NCBI GenBank assembly: GCA_002312935.1
Contig: DCAT01000196.1
Location: 4,163-10,211, forward strand
Length of the DNA stretch: 6,049 nt
DNA from: Oceanospirillaceae bacterium UBA1126
GTDB taxonomy: Bacteria; Pseudomonadota; Gammaproteobacteria; Pseudomonadales; Balneatricaceae
Direction of reading: 5' to 3'
Of the stretch, positions 1 through 5,349 are shown piece by piece. The notes beneath the pieces were generated by a model. That model worked only from the letters and a program-made list of their open reading frames with translations, searched no databases and was not told the origin of the DNA. The first letter of the stretch is position 1, and the number at the start of each line of letters is the position of its first letter. A program made the translations under genes and the position numbers.

Positions 1-44
1 CCTGCACCAATAATAATATAGTCATAACTTAGCCCTTGCTTCAT
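1..44 (-). CDS. FAD-dependent oxidoreductase, probably GMC family (5' end only)
   Basis: Only the first 14 codons and two bases of the next lie in the window; the gene continues past the left edge. The translation is MKQGLSYDYIIIGAG. The hydrophobic beta strand followed by GAG is the start of an FAD-binding Rossmann fold (GxGxxG). The wording YDYIIIGAG close to the N-terminus is typical of GMC oxidoreductases such as choline and long-chain alcohol dehydrogenases, though other flavoprotein families begin similarly. The ATG overlaps the stop codon of the upstream esterase gene by four bases (ATGA), so translation is likely coupled. A GAGGG sequence about 10 bases upstream may serve as ribosome binding site. 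Such an enzyme would oxidise an alcohol and pass electrons to oxygen or a membrane acceptor. The flavoprotein call is firm for so short a piece; the GMC assignment is an inference. Confidence 0.7.
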   Translation of the reverse strand, partial: MKQGLSYDYIIIGA

Positions 45-982
45 TTGCCTAAATCCCTCACTGCGCTGCAGATTGCCTGAAAATTAGCAGCCGCTTTGTC
101 ACTCATATTACGGGCTCGCAAATGGCCATGCACCAAACCTTGCCCCAAGGCCACATGGTTGGTTACTGCTACGTTAGCTGCTTGTAAAGCGTGGGCATAG
201 AGTTCACAGTCGTCTCGCAGCGGGTCTATTTCAGCTGGAAATAAATGCGTCACTGGCAACCCACTATAGCTTAGCGTTTGCATGGGCATGAAATTACCCC
301 CTAGGCTAGCCATAATGCTCAAATCACCACCTACACGAACTGGCAGGTAATAATCCATATCTTCTTTACTGAGTAATGGTGCAAATGCATGTTCAGTCAT
401 CGATGGCGTATCCACACCAAAGGTTAAGGAAGGGTAGATTAACACCTGACCCAACAACTGGGTGCCCACATAGCGCTTGCGAGCATTAGCCACACAAGCA
501 CTTAAAGTGCCACCCGCGCTGTCTCCTACTAAAACTAACTTTTGGCCTTTTTTTAACAAATTATCCACTACAGCTAGGCAATCGTTAATATCATCTGGGT
601 ACTGAAATTCGGGGGCTAAGCGGTAATCTACTGACACTAAATCAAAACCCGTATCCTTAGCTAGCTGGCCACAAATATCATGATGACTATCTAAGTTCCC
701 CACCACAAAACCTCCACCATGGAAAAATACAATTTGCTTGGCTTGATCAATGTTGGTTCGGTCTTTATGAAGGTAATGCCTTACCGGCACTCGATGCCCA
801 CAAAAACCCAATATCGTGTCATCTTGCACCTGTATACCATCAGCAAGCGGCGCTGCAATGTCTTTACATTTGGCGTTGTACCATTGCCTTTGCTCGTGCG
901 CACTAGCTCTCGTGGCATCCACTGGGTCATGGCCTAAACTCTGGTCAACAAATGCCTGTATCTGCTCATCTAACGGGGTCAT
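41..982 (-). CDS. Alpha/beta hydrolase, hormone-sensitive-lipase-like (family IV) esterase
   Basis: This 313-aa protein is a probable cytoplasmic carboxylesterase hydrolysing short to medium acyl esters. It has the full HSL-family signature: the oxyanion-hole motif HGGGF at residues 88-92, DYRLAPE at 119-125, the nucleophile elbow GDSAGG at 153-158 with catalytic Ser155, the acid in EIDPLRDD (Asp253), and the catalytic His285 in GLVHGH. The usual residue after HG is Phe, here His287, a small departure next to the active site. Residues 1-80 would form the N-terminal cap that shapes substrate choice. No signal peptide is seen, and the length is normal for the family. The ATG overlaps the end of the CocE-like gene by four bases and is preceded by AAGGGG (989-994) six bases upstream, which supports this start. 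The gene's own stop overlaps the start of the next gene, so it is the middle cistron of a coupled operon. The substrate is unknown. Confidence 0.93.
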   Translation of the reverse strand: MTPLDEQIQAFVDQSLGHDPVDATRASAHEQRQWYNAKCKDIAAPLADGIQVQDDTILGFCGHRVPVRHYLHKDRTNIDQAKQIVFFHGGGFVVGNLDSHHDICGQLAKDTGFDLVSVDYRLAPEFQYPDDINDCLAVVDNLLKKGQKLVLVGDSAGGTLSACVANARKRYVGTQLLGQVLIYPSLTFGVDTPSMTEHAFAPLLSKEDMDYYLPVRVGGDLSIMASLGGNFMPMQTLSYSGLPVTHLFPAEIDPLRDDCELYAHALQAANVAVTNHVALGQGLVHGHLRARNMSDKAAANFQAICSAVRDLGK

Positions 983-2985
983 GCAAAGCCCCTTGAAACT
1001 TTCTCTTTCCAGTTTTTTAGGTGCACTTGCTGGCCATTTTCTAAGGCTTCTAAACTGGCGTCGAGGTAAAAATGATCTGCGTCACAGGTCACCTTAAGGC
1101 TAGTGTAAACATCTATTTCCCAGCCGGGCCTAGCTTGTTTCGAGTGCCATTTACAGAAGCTAGCAGCAGAATGTGGGTTGTGGGGCAATACTGAGTGTTC
1201 TTCATGACACACCTCACCCACCGTAAGCTTGTGATCGGTAAAAGTGAATTCACCAAAATCATCATCAATAAAGGTGGTCTGCCGACCATCCTCAGCGTTA
1301 ACTTGGCTAACCCGTGTATGTGTTTCTGGCCTAATTTGTTGGGTTTCATTTACTGAACACACATAACCCTCACCTAAATCTCGCGTTAGCTGGCCTGTGC
1401 GGTCGTGCAATGGAACCGTCAGTGTTGCTGTACTTAAGTCTAAACTCAGGTTGGCTTTTTGCGCTGCAGGCCATAGCAACGGAAAATAGGCAGTAGATAT
1501 AGACAAACGTAATTGATGACCTTGCGGTATTTCATACCCCGTATCATCCAACTTTATAGTGATATCCATCGATTCACCGGCAATCACAGCTTTGGGGAAA
1601 TCTAAGCCGCCACGCATGGCCAAGTTAAGCACACCATAGGTAATGCGAGTGCTGCTGCCATCAGGGGCTACATCGCAAAGGCGTAAAATCATTTGAGCAC
1701 AGTTTTGGTCACTGGTGACACGGGCCTTAAATACGGCACCACCTAAAATAGAAACGGCTTTAACCATCGCCTGCGTATCAAAACACAGGCTATTGGCGTC
1801 ATCTTGGCGCTGATCTGTAGGGAAGTCTGGGCCACACCAAATAATACAATATTCACCACTAGCCCCACCAGTTGTTAGCGGGCTATTAACACTTACCTGC
1901 CCACCACCACTAGTTTCTATTAAATAACCTGATGAACTTAGTTGTAAATGAATACTGTTTTTTTGTATCGGCCACTGATTGCCTTCTACCCAAACCCCCG
2001 GGCGCACATCGTATGCTGCCTGAGGTGGCACACCGTCTTGGATATAAGCAGCAATAGTGGGTTCTGCCATAATGCCGTTATCAATACCCTTTAGCCAGTA
2101 GTCCCACCAGCGTTTAGCTTCGCCTAAAAAGTCTATCTCTGGCTTAGGTGACGCATAATTAGGGTATTTATGGGCCCAAGGGCCTATTAAAGCCTTTTTG
2201 GGGCAGGCTAACCCGCCCATCATGCGTGGAATCGCTTCAGAATAAGCATCACCCCAGCCGCCTATGCAATAGACTGCAGCTTTTATAGAACTATAATCTT
2301 CACTAATTGAGCCATGCTTCCAGTACTCATCCTTGTAACTGTGTGCTAGCCACTCCTTGGCTAAAAATGGCATATTTTCCAGACGATGCAACCACTGCTG
2401 GCGCCAAGTGTTCGGCAATAATAGTGGGTCTGGCGCCTTTGCCATGTAGCAGGCCATCGTTGAGGCCCAGCTAAAATTTTCTAACAATAGTGCGCCACCA
2501 CGGTAATGAATGTCATCTGCGTAGCGATCATCAGTAGAACATACAGTCACTATGGCTTTTAGAGCAGTAGGCGCCATTGCAGCTACTTGGAGGCTGTTAA
2601 AACCACCCCAAGACTTGCCCATCATGCCCACTTTTCCACTACACCATGGCTGCCTCGTTAACCAGTGGATCACTTCTACCGCGTCATCAAGCTCTTGTTG
2701 TAAATATTCATCCAACATTAGCCCTGTAGACTCACCACAACCGCGCATATCGACGCGAATGCAGGCGTAACCAAAACCCGCCCAATAGGGATGCATTTGC
2801 TCATCACGGATGGCGGTGCCATCACGTTTTCTATAAGGAATGTATTCTAAGATTGCAGGTGCGGGAGACTCTACTGCATTGACGGGAAGCCAAGCTCTAA
2901 CCGCTAACTGAGTGCCATCTGCAAGTGGAATTAAGAAATGTGTCCACTCTTCAATAGTGTGGGTAAAATCGAGGTTGTTCATCAT
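979..2985 (-). CDS. CocE/NonD family hydrolase (X-Pro dipeptidyl-peptidase-like S15)
   Basis: This 668-aa hydrolase belongs to the family of cocaine esterase, glutaryl-7-ACA acylases and NonD. These enzymes cleave ester or amide bonds of bulky acyl compounds. From the chosen start, the N-terminal alpha/beta hydrolase domain spans about 15-300. It has Tyr51 in EYIPYRKRD as the likely oxyanion tyrosine, DMRGCGES at about 79-86, the nucleophile elbow GKSWGG with Ser125, Asp246 in GWGDAY and His272 in GPWAH. A helical cap lies between the serine and the aspartate. A beta-rich PepX_C jelly roll covers roughly 308-528. About 140 further beta-rich residues follow, as in the longer members of the family. 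There is no signal peptide, so it is probably cytoplasmic. A GTG at 3036 would add 17 residues but has no ribosome binding site; the ATG at 2985 follows GGGAG and fits the family N-terminus (IPLADGTQLAVRAWLP soon after). It is the first gene of the coupled operon. True substrate unknown. Confidence 0.92.
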   Translation of the reverse strand: MMNNLDFTHTIEEWTHFLIPLADGTQLAVRAWLPVNAVESPAPAILEYIPYRKRDGTAIRDEQMHPYWAGFGYACIRVDMRGCGESTGLMLDEYLQQELDDAVEVIHWLTRQPWCSGKVGMMGKSWGGFNSLQVAAMAPTALKAIVTVCSTDDRYADDIHYRGGALLLENFSWASTMACYMAKAPDPLLLPNTWRQQWLHRLENMPFLAKEWLAHSYKDEYWKHGSISEDYSSIKAAVYCIGGWGDAYSEAIPRMMGGLACPKKALIGPWAHKYPNYASPKPEIDFLGEAKRWWDYWLKGIDNGIMAEPTIAAYIQDGVPPQAAYDVRPGVWVEGNQWPIQKNSIHLQLSSSGYLIETSGGGQVSVNSPLTTGGASGEYCIIWCGPDFPTDQRQDDANSLCFDTQAMVKAVSILGGAVFKARVTSDQNCAQMILRLCDVAPDGSSTRITYGVLNLAMRGGLDFPKAVIAGESMDITIKLDDTGYEIPQGHQLRLSISTAYFPLLWPAAQKANLSLDLSTATLTVPLHDRTGQLTRDLGEGYVCSVNETQQIRPETHTRVSQVNAEDGRQTTFIDDDFGEFTFTDHKLTVGEVCHEEHSVLPHNPHSAASFCKWHSKQARPGWEIDVYTSLKVTCDADHFYLDASLEALENGQQVHLKNWKEKVSRGFA

Positions 2986-2994
2986 CTGTTGCCA

Positions 2995-2999
2995 CTCCC
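2995..2999 (-). promoter_or_regulatory. Ribosome binding site setting the CocE-like start
   Basis: The minus strand reads GGGAG, then nine bases, then ATGATG. This supports initiation at 2985 (or the second ATG at 2982) and not at the in-frame GTG at 3036, before which no purine-rich site is seen. Confidence 0.6.
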
Positions 3000-3054
3000 A
3001 TAACTTAGCCTTTAAAACAGCCCATATATATTCCACAACATACCACTAGATTAT

Positions 3055-3070
3055 TTGCTAGGTATAGCAA
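3055..3070. promoter_or_regulatory. Palindrome TTGCTA-GGTA-TAGCAA, possible operator
   Basis: A perfect 6-bp inverted repeat with a 4-bp centre lies 70 bp upstream of the CocE-like start, in the divergent intergenic region. Its size and symmetry suit a dimeric repressor or activator site. No regulator gene is in the window, so the role is inferred only from position and symmetry. Confidence 0.35.
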
Positions 3071-3100
3071 TTTTTAGCTAAATGGTTACTCGCAGATGGT

Positions 3101-3125
3101 GTTAAACTAAGCCTCTTAGTTAAAC
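3101..3125. promoter_or_regulatory. 25-bp imperfect palindrome, possible operator or leader hairpin
   Basis: GTTAAACTAAG and CTTAGTTAAAC flank a 3-bp centre (CCT) and are inverted repeats with one mismatch in 11. The element lies 46 bp before the membrane-protein gene at 3172 and about 115 bp from the CocE-like start. It could be a regulator site for the divergent pair or a hairpin in the leader of the plus-strand gene. There is no T-tract on either side, so a terminator is unlikely. Confidence 0.4.
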
Positions 3126-3171
3126 TTGCAGCTGCTCAAAAGATACCCCAGCACACAGGAAACAGAACACC

Positions 3172-3552
3172 ATGATGAAATCTTTTCTCAGCTCACCCAA
3201 AGTCGGTCTGTTATTAATTAGTGGACTCGGTATAAATCTAAGCTGGTTGTTTTTATTACCCTGGAGTTGGAGCAGTGTGGTCACCTTGATGATGACTGCC
3301 ATTATACTTAAGTTGGGCTACAACCGGCATGCCCTCAAAAAGCATATCGCTTATGACTTTAGCCTACTGGGAGGGACGTGTTTGGTCGTAATAGCCCTGA
3401 AATATTTTTTAATGGAAACCCTAGTCATGGCCCCTGCTGCGGCGTCAACAATGGCAACCTTATGGACATGGGTGGCCATGACCATACTATTTACTAAAAT
3501 TATACCTCGCCATATTCAGCATGAATTTGCCTTAGGCCATAAATTGGTTTAA
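3172..3552 (+). CDS. Small four-helix integral membrane protein, function unknown
   Basis: I do not recognise a family for this 126-aa protein. It is strongly hydrophobic, with four likely membrane segments at about 11-29, 33-49, 63-85 and 89-111. Positive charge sits at the N-terminus (Lys3, Lys10), in the middle loop RHALKKH (52-58) and at the C-terminus (RHIQHEF...HK). By the positive-inside rule, both ends and the middle loop should face the cytoplasm. No catalytic or metal-binding motif stands out, although the middle loop and tail contain several histidines. AGGA at 3157-3160 lies 11 bases before the first ATG and 14 before the second, favouring the first. The gene is divergent from the CocE-like operon and converges on tdk with 12 bp between stop codons. 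The coding call is supported by the ribosome binding site, the coherent topology and the close fit between neighbours; function is unknown. Confidence 0.75.
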   Translation: MMKSFLSSPKVGLLLISGLGINLSWLFLLPWSWSSVVTLMMTAIILKLGYNRHALKKHIAYDFSLLGGTCLVVIALKYFLMETLVMAPAAASTMATLWTWVAMTILFTKIIPRHIQHEFALGHKLV

Positions 3553-3564
3553 CTGTTGTTATAC

Positions 3565-4140
3565 TCACCACATCTGTTGGCTAAAATGGCGACGGCATAG
3601 GGACTGGTATTGGTCGTTACCACCAATCACGACTTGTTCACCATCTTTGATCACAGCGCCATGCTCATCAGTACGAACCACCATGGTTGCTTTGCGGCCA
3701 CAATGACACACCGTTTTCAGTTCCACCAACTTGTCAGCCCAAGCCAACAAGTATTGGCTACCCGGAAATAGCTCACCCCTGAAATCCGTACGAATGCCAT
3801 AACATAACACTGGAATATCGAGGTGATCTACCACCTGGGTTAGCTGCTTAACTTGCTCACGGCTTAAGAATTGGCTTTCATCAATAAGAATGCAATCAAT
3901 ATGCTGACTTGAGTGTTGAGTTTGCAAAATGCTCAACAAATCATCTTTCTTAGTAAACAGTTGCGCCTCAGCAGCCAAGCCAATACGGGAGGTGACTTTA
4001 CCGATGCCATAGCGATCATCTAATGCCGCCGACATGATAAACGGACGCATGCCACGCTCTTGGTAGTTATACGCTGATTGCAATAAAGCAGTAGATTTAC
4101 CAGCATTCATGGACGAGTAATAAAAGTAAAGTTGGGCCAC
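3565..4140 (-). CDS. tdk: Thymidine kinase (type II)
   Basis: This 191-aa cytoplasmic enzyme phosphorylates thymidine (and deoxyuridine) with ATP to give dTMP in pyrimidine salvage. The sequence has the full type II pattern: P-loop SSMNAGKS at 9-16, the DESQF motif at 87-91 with Glu88 as the expected catalytic base, the segment YGIRTDFRGELFPGS at 114-128, and a structural zinc site from Cys145, Cys147, Cys182 and His185. Length is close to bacterial homologues. The start is a GTG: the MAQLYFYYSS N-terminus matches the family, and AAAAGG (4150-4155) lies nine bases upstream. The family normally forms a tetramer and is feedback inhibited by dTTP. It faces the membrane-protein gene tail to tail and has an unusually structured leader. 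No other salvage gene is adjacent, so it is probably transcribed alone. Confidence 0.97.
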   Translation of the reverse strand: MAQLYFYYSSMNAGKSTALLQSAYNYQERGMRPFIMSAALDDRYGIGKVTSRIGLAAEAQLFTKKDDLLSILQTQHSSQHIDCILIDESQFLSREQVKQLTQVVDHLDIPVLCYGIRTDFRGELFPGSQYLLAWADKLVELKTVCHCGRKATMVVRTDEHGAVIKDGEQVVIGGNDQYQSLCRRHFSQQMW

Positions 4141-4157
4141 TATAGCAAGCCTTTTAC

Positions 4158-4183
4158 GGGTAACGGTACGTTAGCCCTTAGGG
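4158..4183 (-). promoter_or_regulatory. tdk: tdk leader hairpin next to the ribosome binding site
   Basis: In the tdk mRNA, GGG-C-TAACG pairs with CGTTA-CCC around a 3-base loop: eight base pairs with one bulged C, ending two bases before the AAAAGG Shine-Dalgarno sequence. A second, competing pairing exists, because the CCC just upstream (4181-4183) can pair with the same GGG (4175-4177) across a TAA loop. The mutually exclusive pairing could modulate translation, but this is inference from base pairing only. Confidence 0.35.
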
Positions 4184-4260
4184 AATAATTAGTTGGGGCG
4201 ACAGGGACTAATGAACCAATCTAACCCACCGAAGAATATGAACTTAAAACCAATCAAAAA

Positions 4261-4288
4261 ATAGTACTAATAAAGTTATCAACAGCAA
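4261..4288 (-). promoter_or_regulatory. tdk: Candidate sigma-70 promoter for tdk
   Basis: The minus strand has TTGCTG (4283-4288) and TACTAT (4261-4266) separated by 16 bases. Each matches the consensus hexamer at four of six positions. Transcription would start near 4254, giving a leader of roughly 115 bases that contains the hairpin before the ribosome binding site. AT-rich surroundings make chance matches likely. Confidence 0.25.
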
Positions 4289-4314
4289 TTTATACTTAAA
4301 TGAAGCGTGTCATT

Positions 4315-4374
4315 GGTGCCAAGAGCTTGCGCAGTCAGTCTACCAGACTATCTGTCAGGCGCCTTAATTTTTAA
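4315..4374 (+). ncRNA. Structured element ending in a T-run: terminator or small RNA candidate
   Basis: Read on the plus strand, GGTGCC (4315-4320) pairs with GGCGCC (4358-4363, one G-U pair). The enclosed region contains a perfect 5-bp hairpin AGTCT-ACC-AGACT (4337-4349). TTAATTTTT follows directly, as in an intrinsic terminator. A TATACT box at 4291-4296 could start a transcript near 4303, which would end about 70 bases later; its -35 region is poor. The stretch overlaps a 24-codon plus-strand ORF (4300-4374) without a ribosome binding site. No known RNA family was recognised, and transcription on either strand is unproven. Confidence 0.25.
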
Positions 4375-4409
4375 TACCAAATACGACTAGAAAATTAATG
4401 AACTGCGGC

Positions 4410-4439
4410 TTAGCAGGCTTTGGGTCTATAGCCTGCTAA
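4410..4439. repeat. Perfect 10-bp inverted repeat (hairpin)
   Basis: TTAGCAGGCT and AGCCTGCTAA are perfect inverted repeats around a 10-base centre. No T-run follows on the plus strand, and on the minus strand only a distant TTAATTTTC does, so it is not a standard terminator. It coincides with the 3' end of a doubtful minus-strand ORF whose stop codon lies in the stem. Confidence 0.6.
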
Positions 4440-4619
4440 AGATCGAACGGAAGTTTGAAAGGCCCAAGGAGGCTGGTAATCAATCACAACCCAAGATCGA
4501 TAAACCACCAACAAGGTATGAGCAGAATTATGTTTAGTACTGGCTAATAAGGCAGGGCTATGCCAGCCAATCGTAGCTAAGCCTGCCAGCAAGACCGAAT
4601 ACAACAAACTGATACGCAT
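4410..4619 (-). CDS. Doubtful small ORF with signal-peptide-like N-terminus
   Basis: The 69-aa translation begins MRISLLYSVLLAGLATIGW and has a basic residue, a hydrophobic core and a possible cleavage after PALLA (about residue 26), so it could be a small exported protein. The rest (HTLLVVYRSWVVIDYQPPW and onward, ending in a single Cys) matches nothing I recognise. Evidence against it is the lack of a clear Shine-Dalgarno sequence (only GACGG seven bases before the ATG), a hairpin directly before the start, and the 10-bp hairpin stem forming its 3' end. It may be a chance ORF in structured non-coding DNA. Confidence 0.25.
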   Translation of the reverse strand: MRISLLYSVLLAGLATIGWHSPALLASTKHNSAHTLLVVYRSWVVIDYQPPWAFQTSVRSLAGYRPKAC

Positions 4620-4621
4620 TT

Positions 4622-4639
4622 CTAGCCGTCAGTGGCTAG
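4622..4639. repeat. 6-bp inverted repeat CTAGCC/GGCTAG
   Basis: CTAGCC and GGCTAG flank a 6-base centre and lie two bases upstream of the ATG of the doubtful 69-aa ORF. If that ORF is translated, the hairpin would cover its ribosome binding region. It may also be incidental. Confidence 0.35.
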
Positions 4640-4705
4640 TCAATAACGTACCCACTGTCGCAATGGAAACCTATTTAGAACTCTAAAGGGATATCGGTGA
4701 GAGGA

Positions 4706-4724
4706 CCAAGGTCAATGGCCTTGG
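4706..4724. repeat. 6-bp inverted repeat CCAAGG/CCTTGG
   Basis: CCAAGG and CCTTGG flank a 7-base centre, about 70 bp beyond the 3' end of the ferritin-like gene. No T-run follows on either strand. It forms a pair with the stronger hairpin at 4746-4770. Confidence 0.35.
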
Positions 4725-4745
4725 GTATGGCCAGCATACAAATTA

Positions 4746-4770
4746 GTAGGTTAGATGAAATCTAACCTAC
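4746..4770 (-). terminator. Perfect 11-bp hairpin, probable terminator of the ferritin-like gene
   Basis: GTAGGTTAGAT and ATCTAACCTAC are perfect inverted repeats around a 3-base loop (GAA). The hairpin begins 24 bases after the stop codon of the ferritin-like gene. On the minus strand it is followed by TAATTTGTAT, a weak U-tract. The stem is only moderately GC-rich, so termination may be partial. Confidence 0.45.
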
Positions 4771-4794
4771 CTGCTGGATATCTAGCCCAATTTA

Positions 4795-5238
4795 TTAAAT
4801 GCCACTAAACTGTTCAATGTCACCCGGCTTTCTTAGCATTTTATCAACTTCGTCCAGATGTAACTCTTCACAAGAAATCATTTCTCTCGCATACTCTTCG
4901 ATCAAAACGTTATTCTCTTCTGCAGCAAGCTTCATTAGGTCGTAGTAACATGCTAACGCTTCTTTTTCATGGGTCAAACTCTCACGCATAATATTGCCAA
5001 TATCGTGATTTTCAGTTTCTAACAAGGGTCCAATCTTTAACGACGGGTGCCCACCCAACAAAGTTACCATTTCACCAGCGCGATGGGCATGCTCTAAACC
5101 CTCCATAGCATTACTTTTCATCCAGCTAACAATAGGAATTCGATTATAGCCATAAATCATCAATGAATAATGTGTATACCTCACTACACCGGCCAGTTCT
5201 AATTCCATTATTTGGTTAAGCTTATCTATAATTTTCAA
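4795..5238 (-). CDS. Bacterioferritin-like ferritin-superfamily protein
   Basis: This 147-aa protein is a four-helix-bundle ferritin-like protein, probably involved in iron storage or in oxidising Fe(II) with oxygen or peroxide. Against classical bacterioferritin (Escherichia coli numbering), Glu14 matches Glu18, His50 matches His54, Glu91 matches Glu94, and Glu124xxHis127 matches Glu127xxHis130. The residue aligned with bridging Glu51 is Gly47, with Glu46 and Glu49 close by. The residue aligned with the haem-binding Met52 is Leu48, so haem binding in the usual way is not expected. The segment GYNRIPIVSW and the C-terminal KMLRKPG recall a proteobacterial subgroup of ferritin-like proteins. 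An ATG at 5292 would add 18 residues (MPTLPLFTPILIGG...) but has no good ribosome binding site. The TTG at 5238 has GGAG six bases upstream and gives the expected N-terminus, so I prefer it. The gene stands alone, with a hairpin after it; no bacterioferritin-associated ferredoxin gene is adjacent. Confidence 0.85.
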   Translation of the reverse strand: MKIIDKLNQIMELELAGVVRYTHYSLMIYGYNRIPIVSWMKSNAMEGLEHAHRAGEMVTLLGGHPSLKIGPLLETENHDIGNIMRESLTHEKEALACYYDLMKLAAEENNVLIEEYAREMISCEELHLDEVDKMLRKPGDIEQFSGI

Positions 5239-5244
5239 TTTTTT

Positions 5245-5248
5245 CTCC
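5245..5248 (-). promoter_or_regulatory. Ribosome binding site supporting the TTG start
   Basis: The minus strand reads GGAG, six A residues, then TTG at 5238. This is textbook spacing and argues against the in-frame ATG at 5292, which is preceded only by GTGGGCA. Confidence 0.6.
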
Positions 5249-5349
5249 AAGCCCCCTATTAAAATTGGTGTAAAAAGAGGCAGGGTTGGCATTGCCCACT
5301 TTTTGCTAAAAACCTTATCTGTAACCCTAAGATATTTATAAAACGTTAA

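Noticed and set aside
719..1349. Several frames of 70-95 codons on either strand inside the esterase and CocE-like genes.
   Set aside because: They lie within genes with intact catalytic motifs and are explained as out-of-frame or antisense shadows.
2552..2770. A 72-codon plus-strand frame antisense to the catalytic-serine region of the CocE-like gene.
   Set aside because: It is a shadow of a well-supported gene and has no ribosome binding site or recognisable content.
3153..3166. CACACAGGAAACAG before the membrane-protein gene is identical to part of the lacZ translation leader as I recall it.
   Set aside because: The match is short and centred on a Shine-Dalgarno sequence, where such purine-rich strings recur. 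The flanking bases differ, so vector sequence or shared origin is not supported.
3120..3302. A 60-codon minus-strand frame antisense to the start of the membrane-protein gene.
   Set aside because: It overlaps a better-supported gene and the palindromic intergenic region, and its translation shows no domain or sensible topology.
3541..3570. A shared bidirectional terminator between the convergent membrane-protein and tdk genes.
   Set aside because: The 12-bp gap and flanking coding ends show no stem with a T-run on either strand.
4430..4460. Minus-strand CCGTTCGATC resembling a tRNA T-loop.
   Set aside because: The flanking bases do not pair as a T-stem, and no D-arm, anticodon arm or acceptor stem can be drawn around it.
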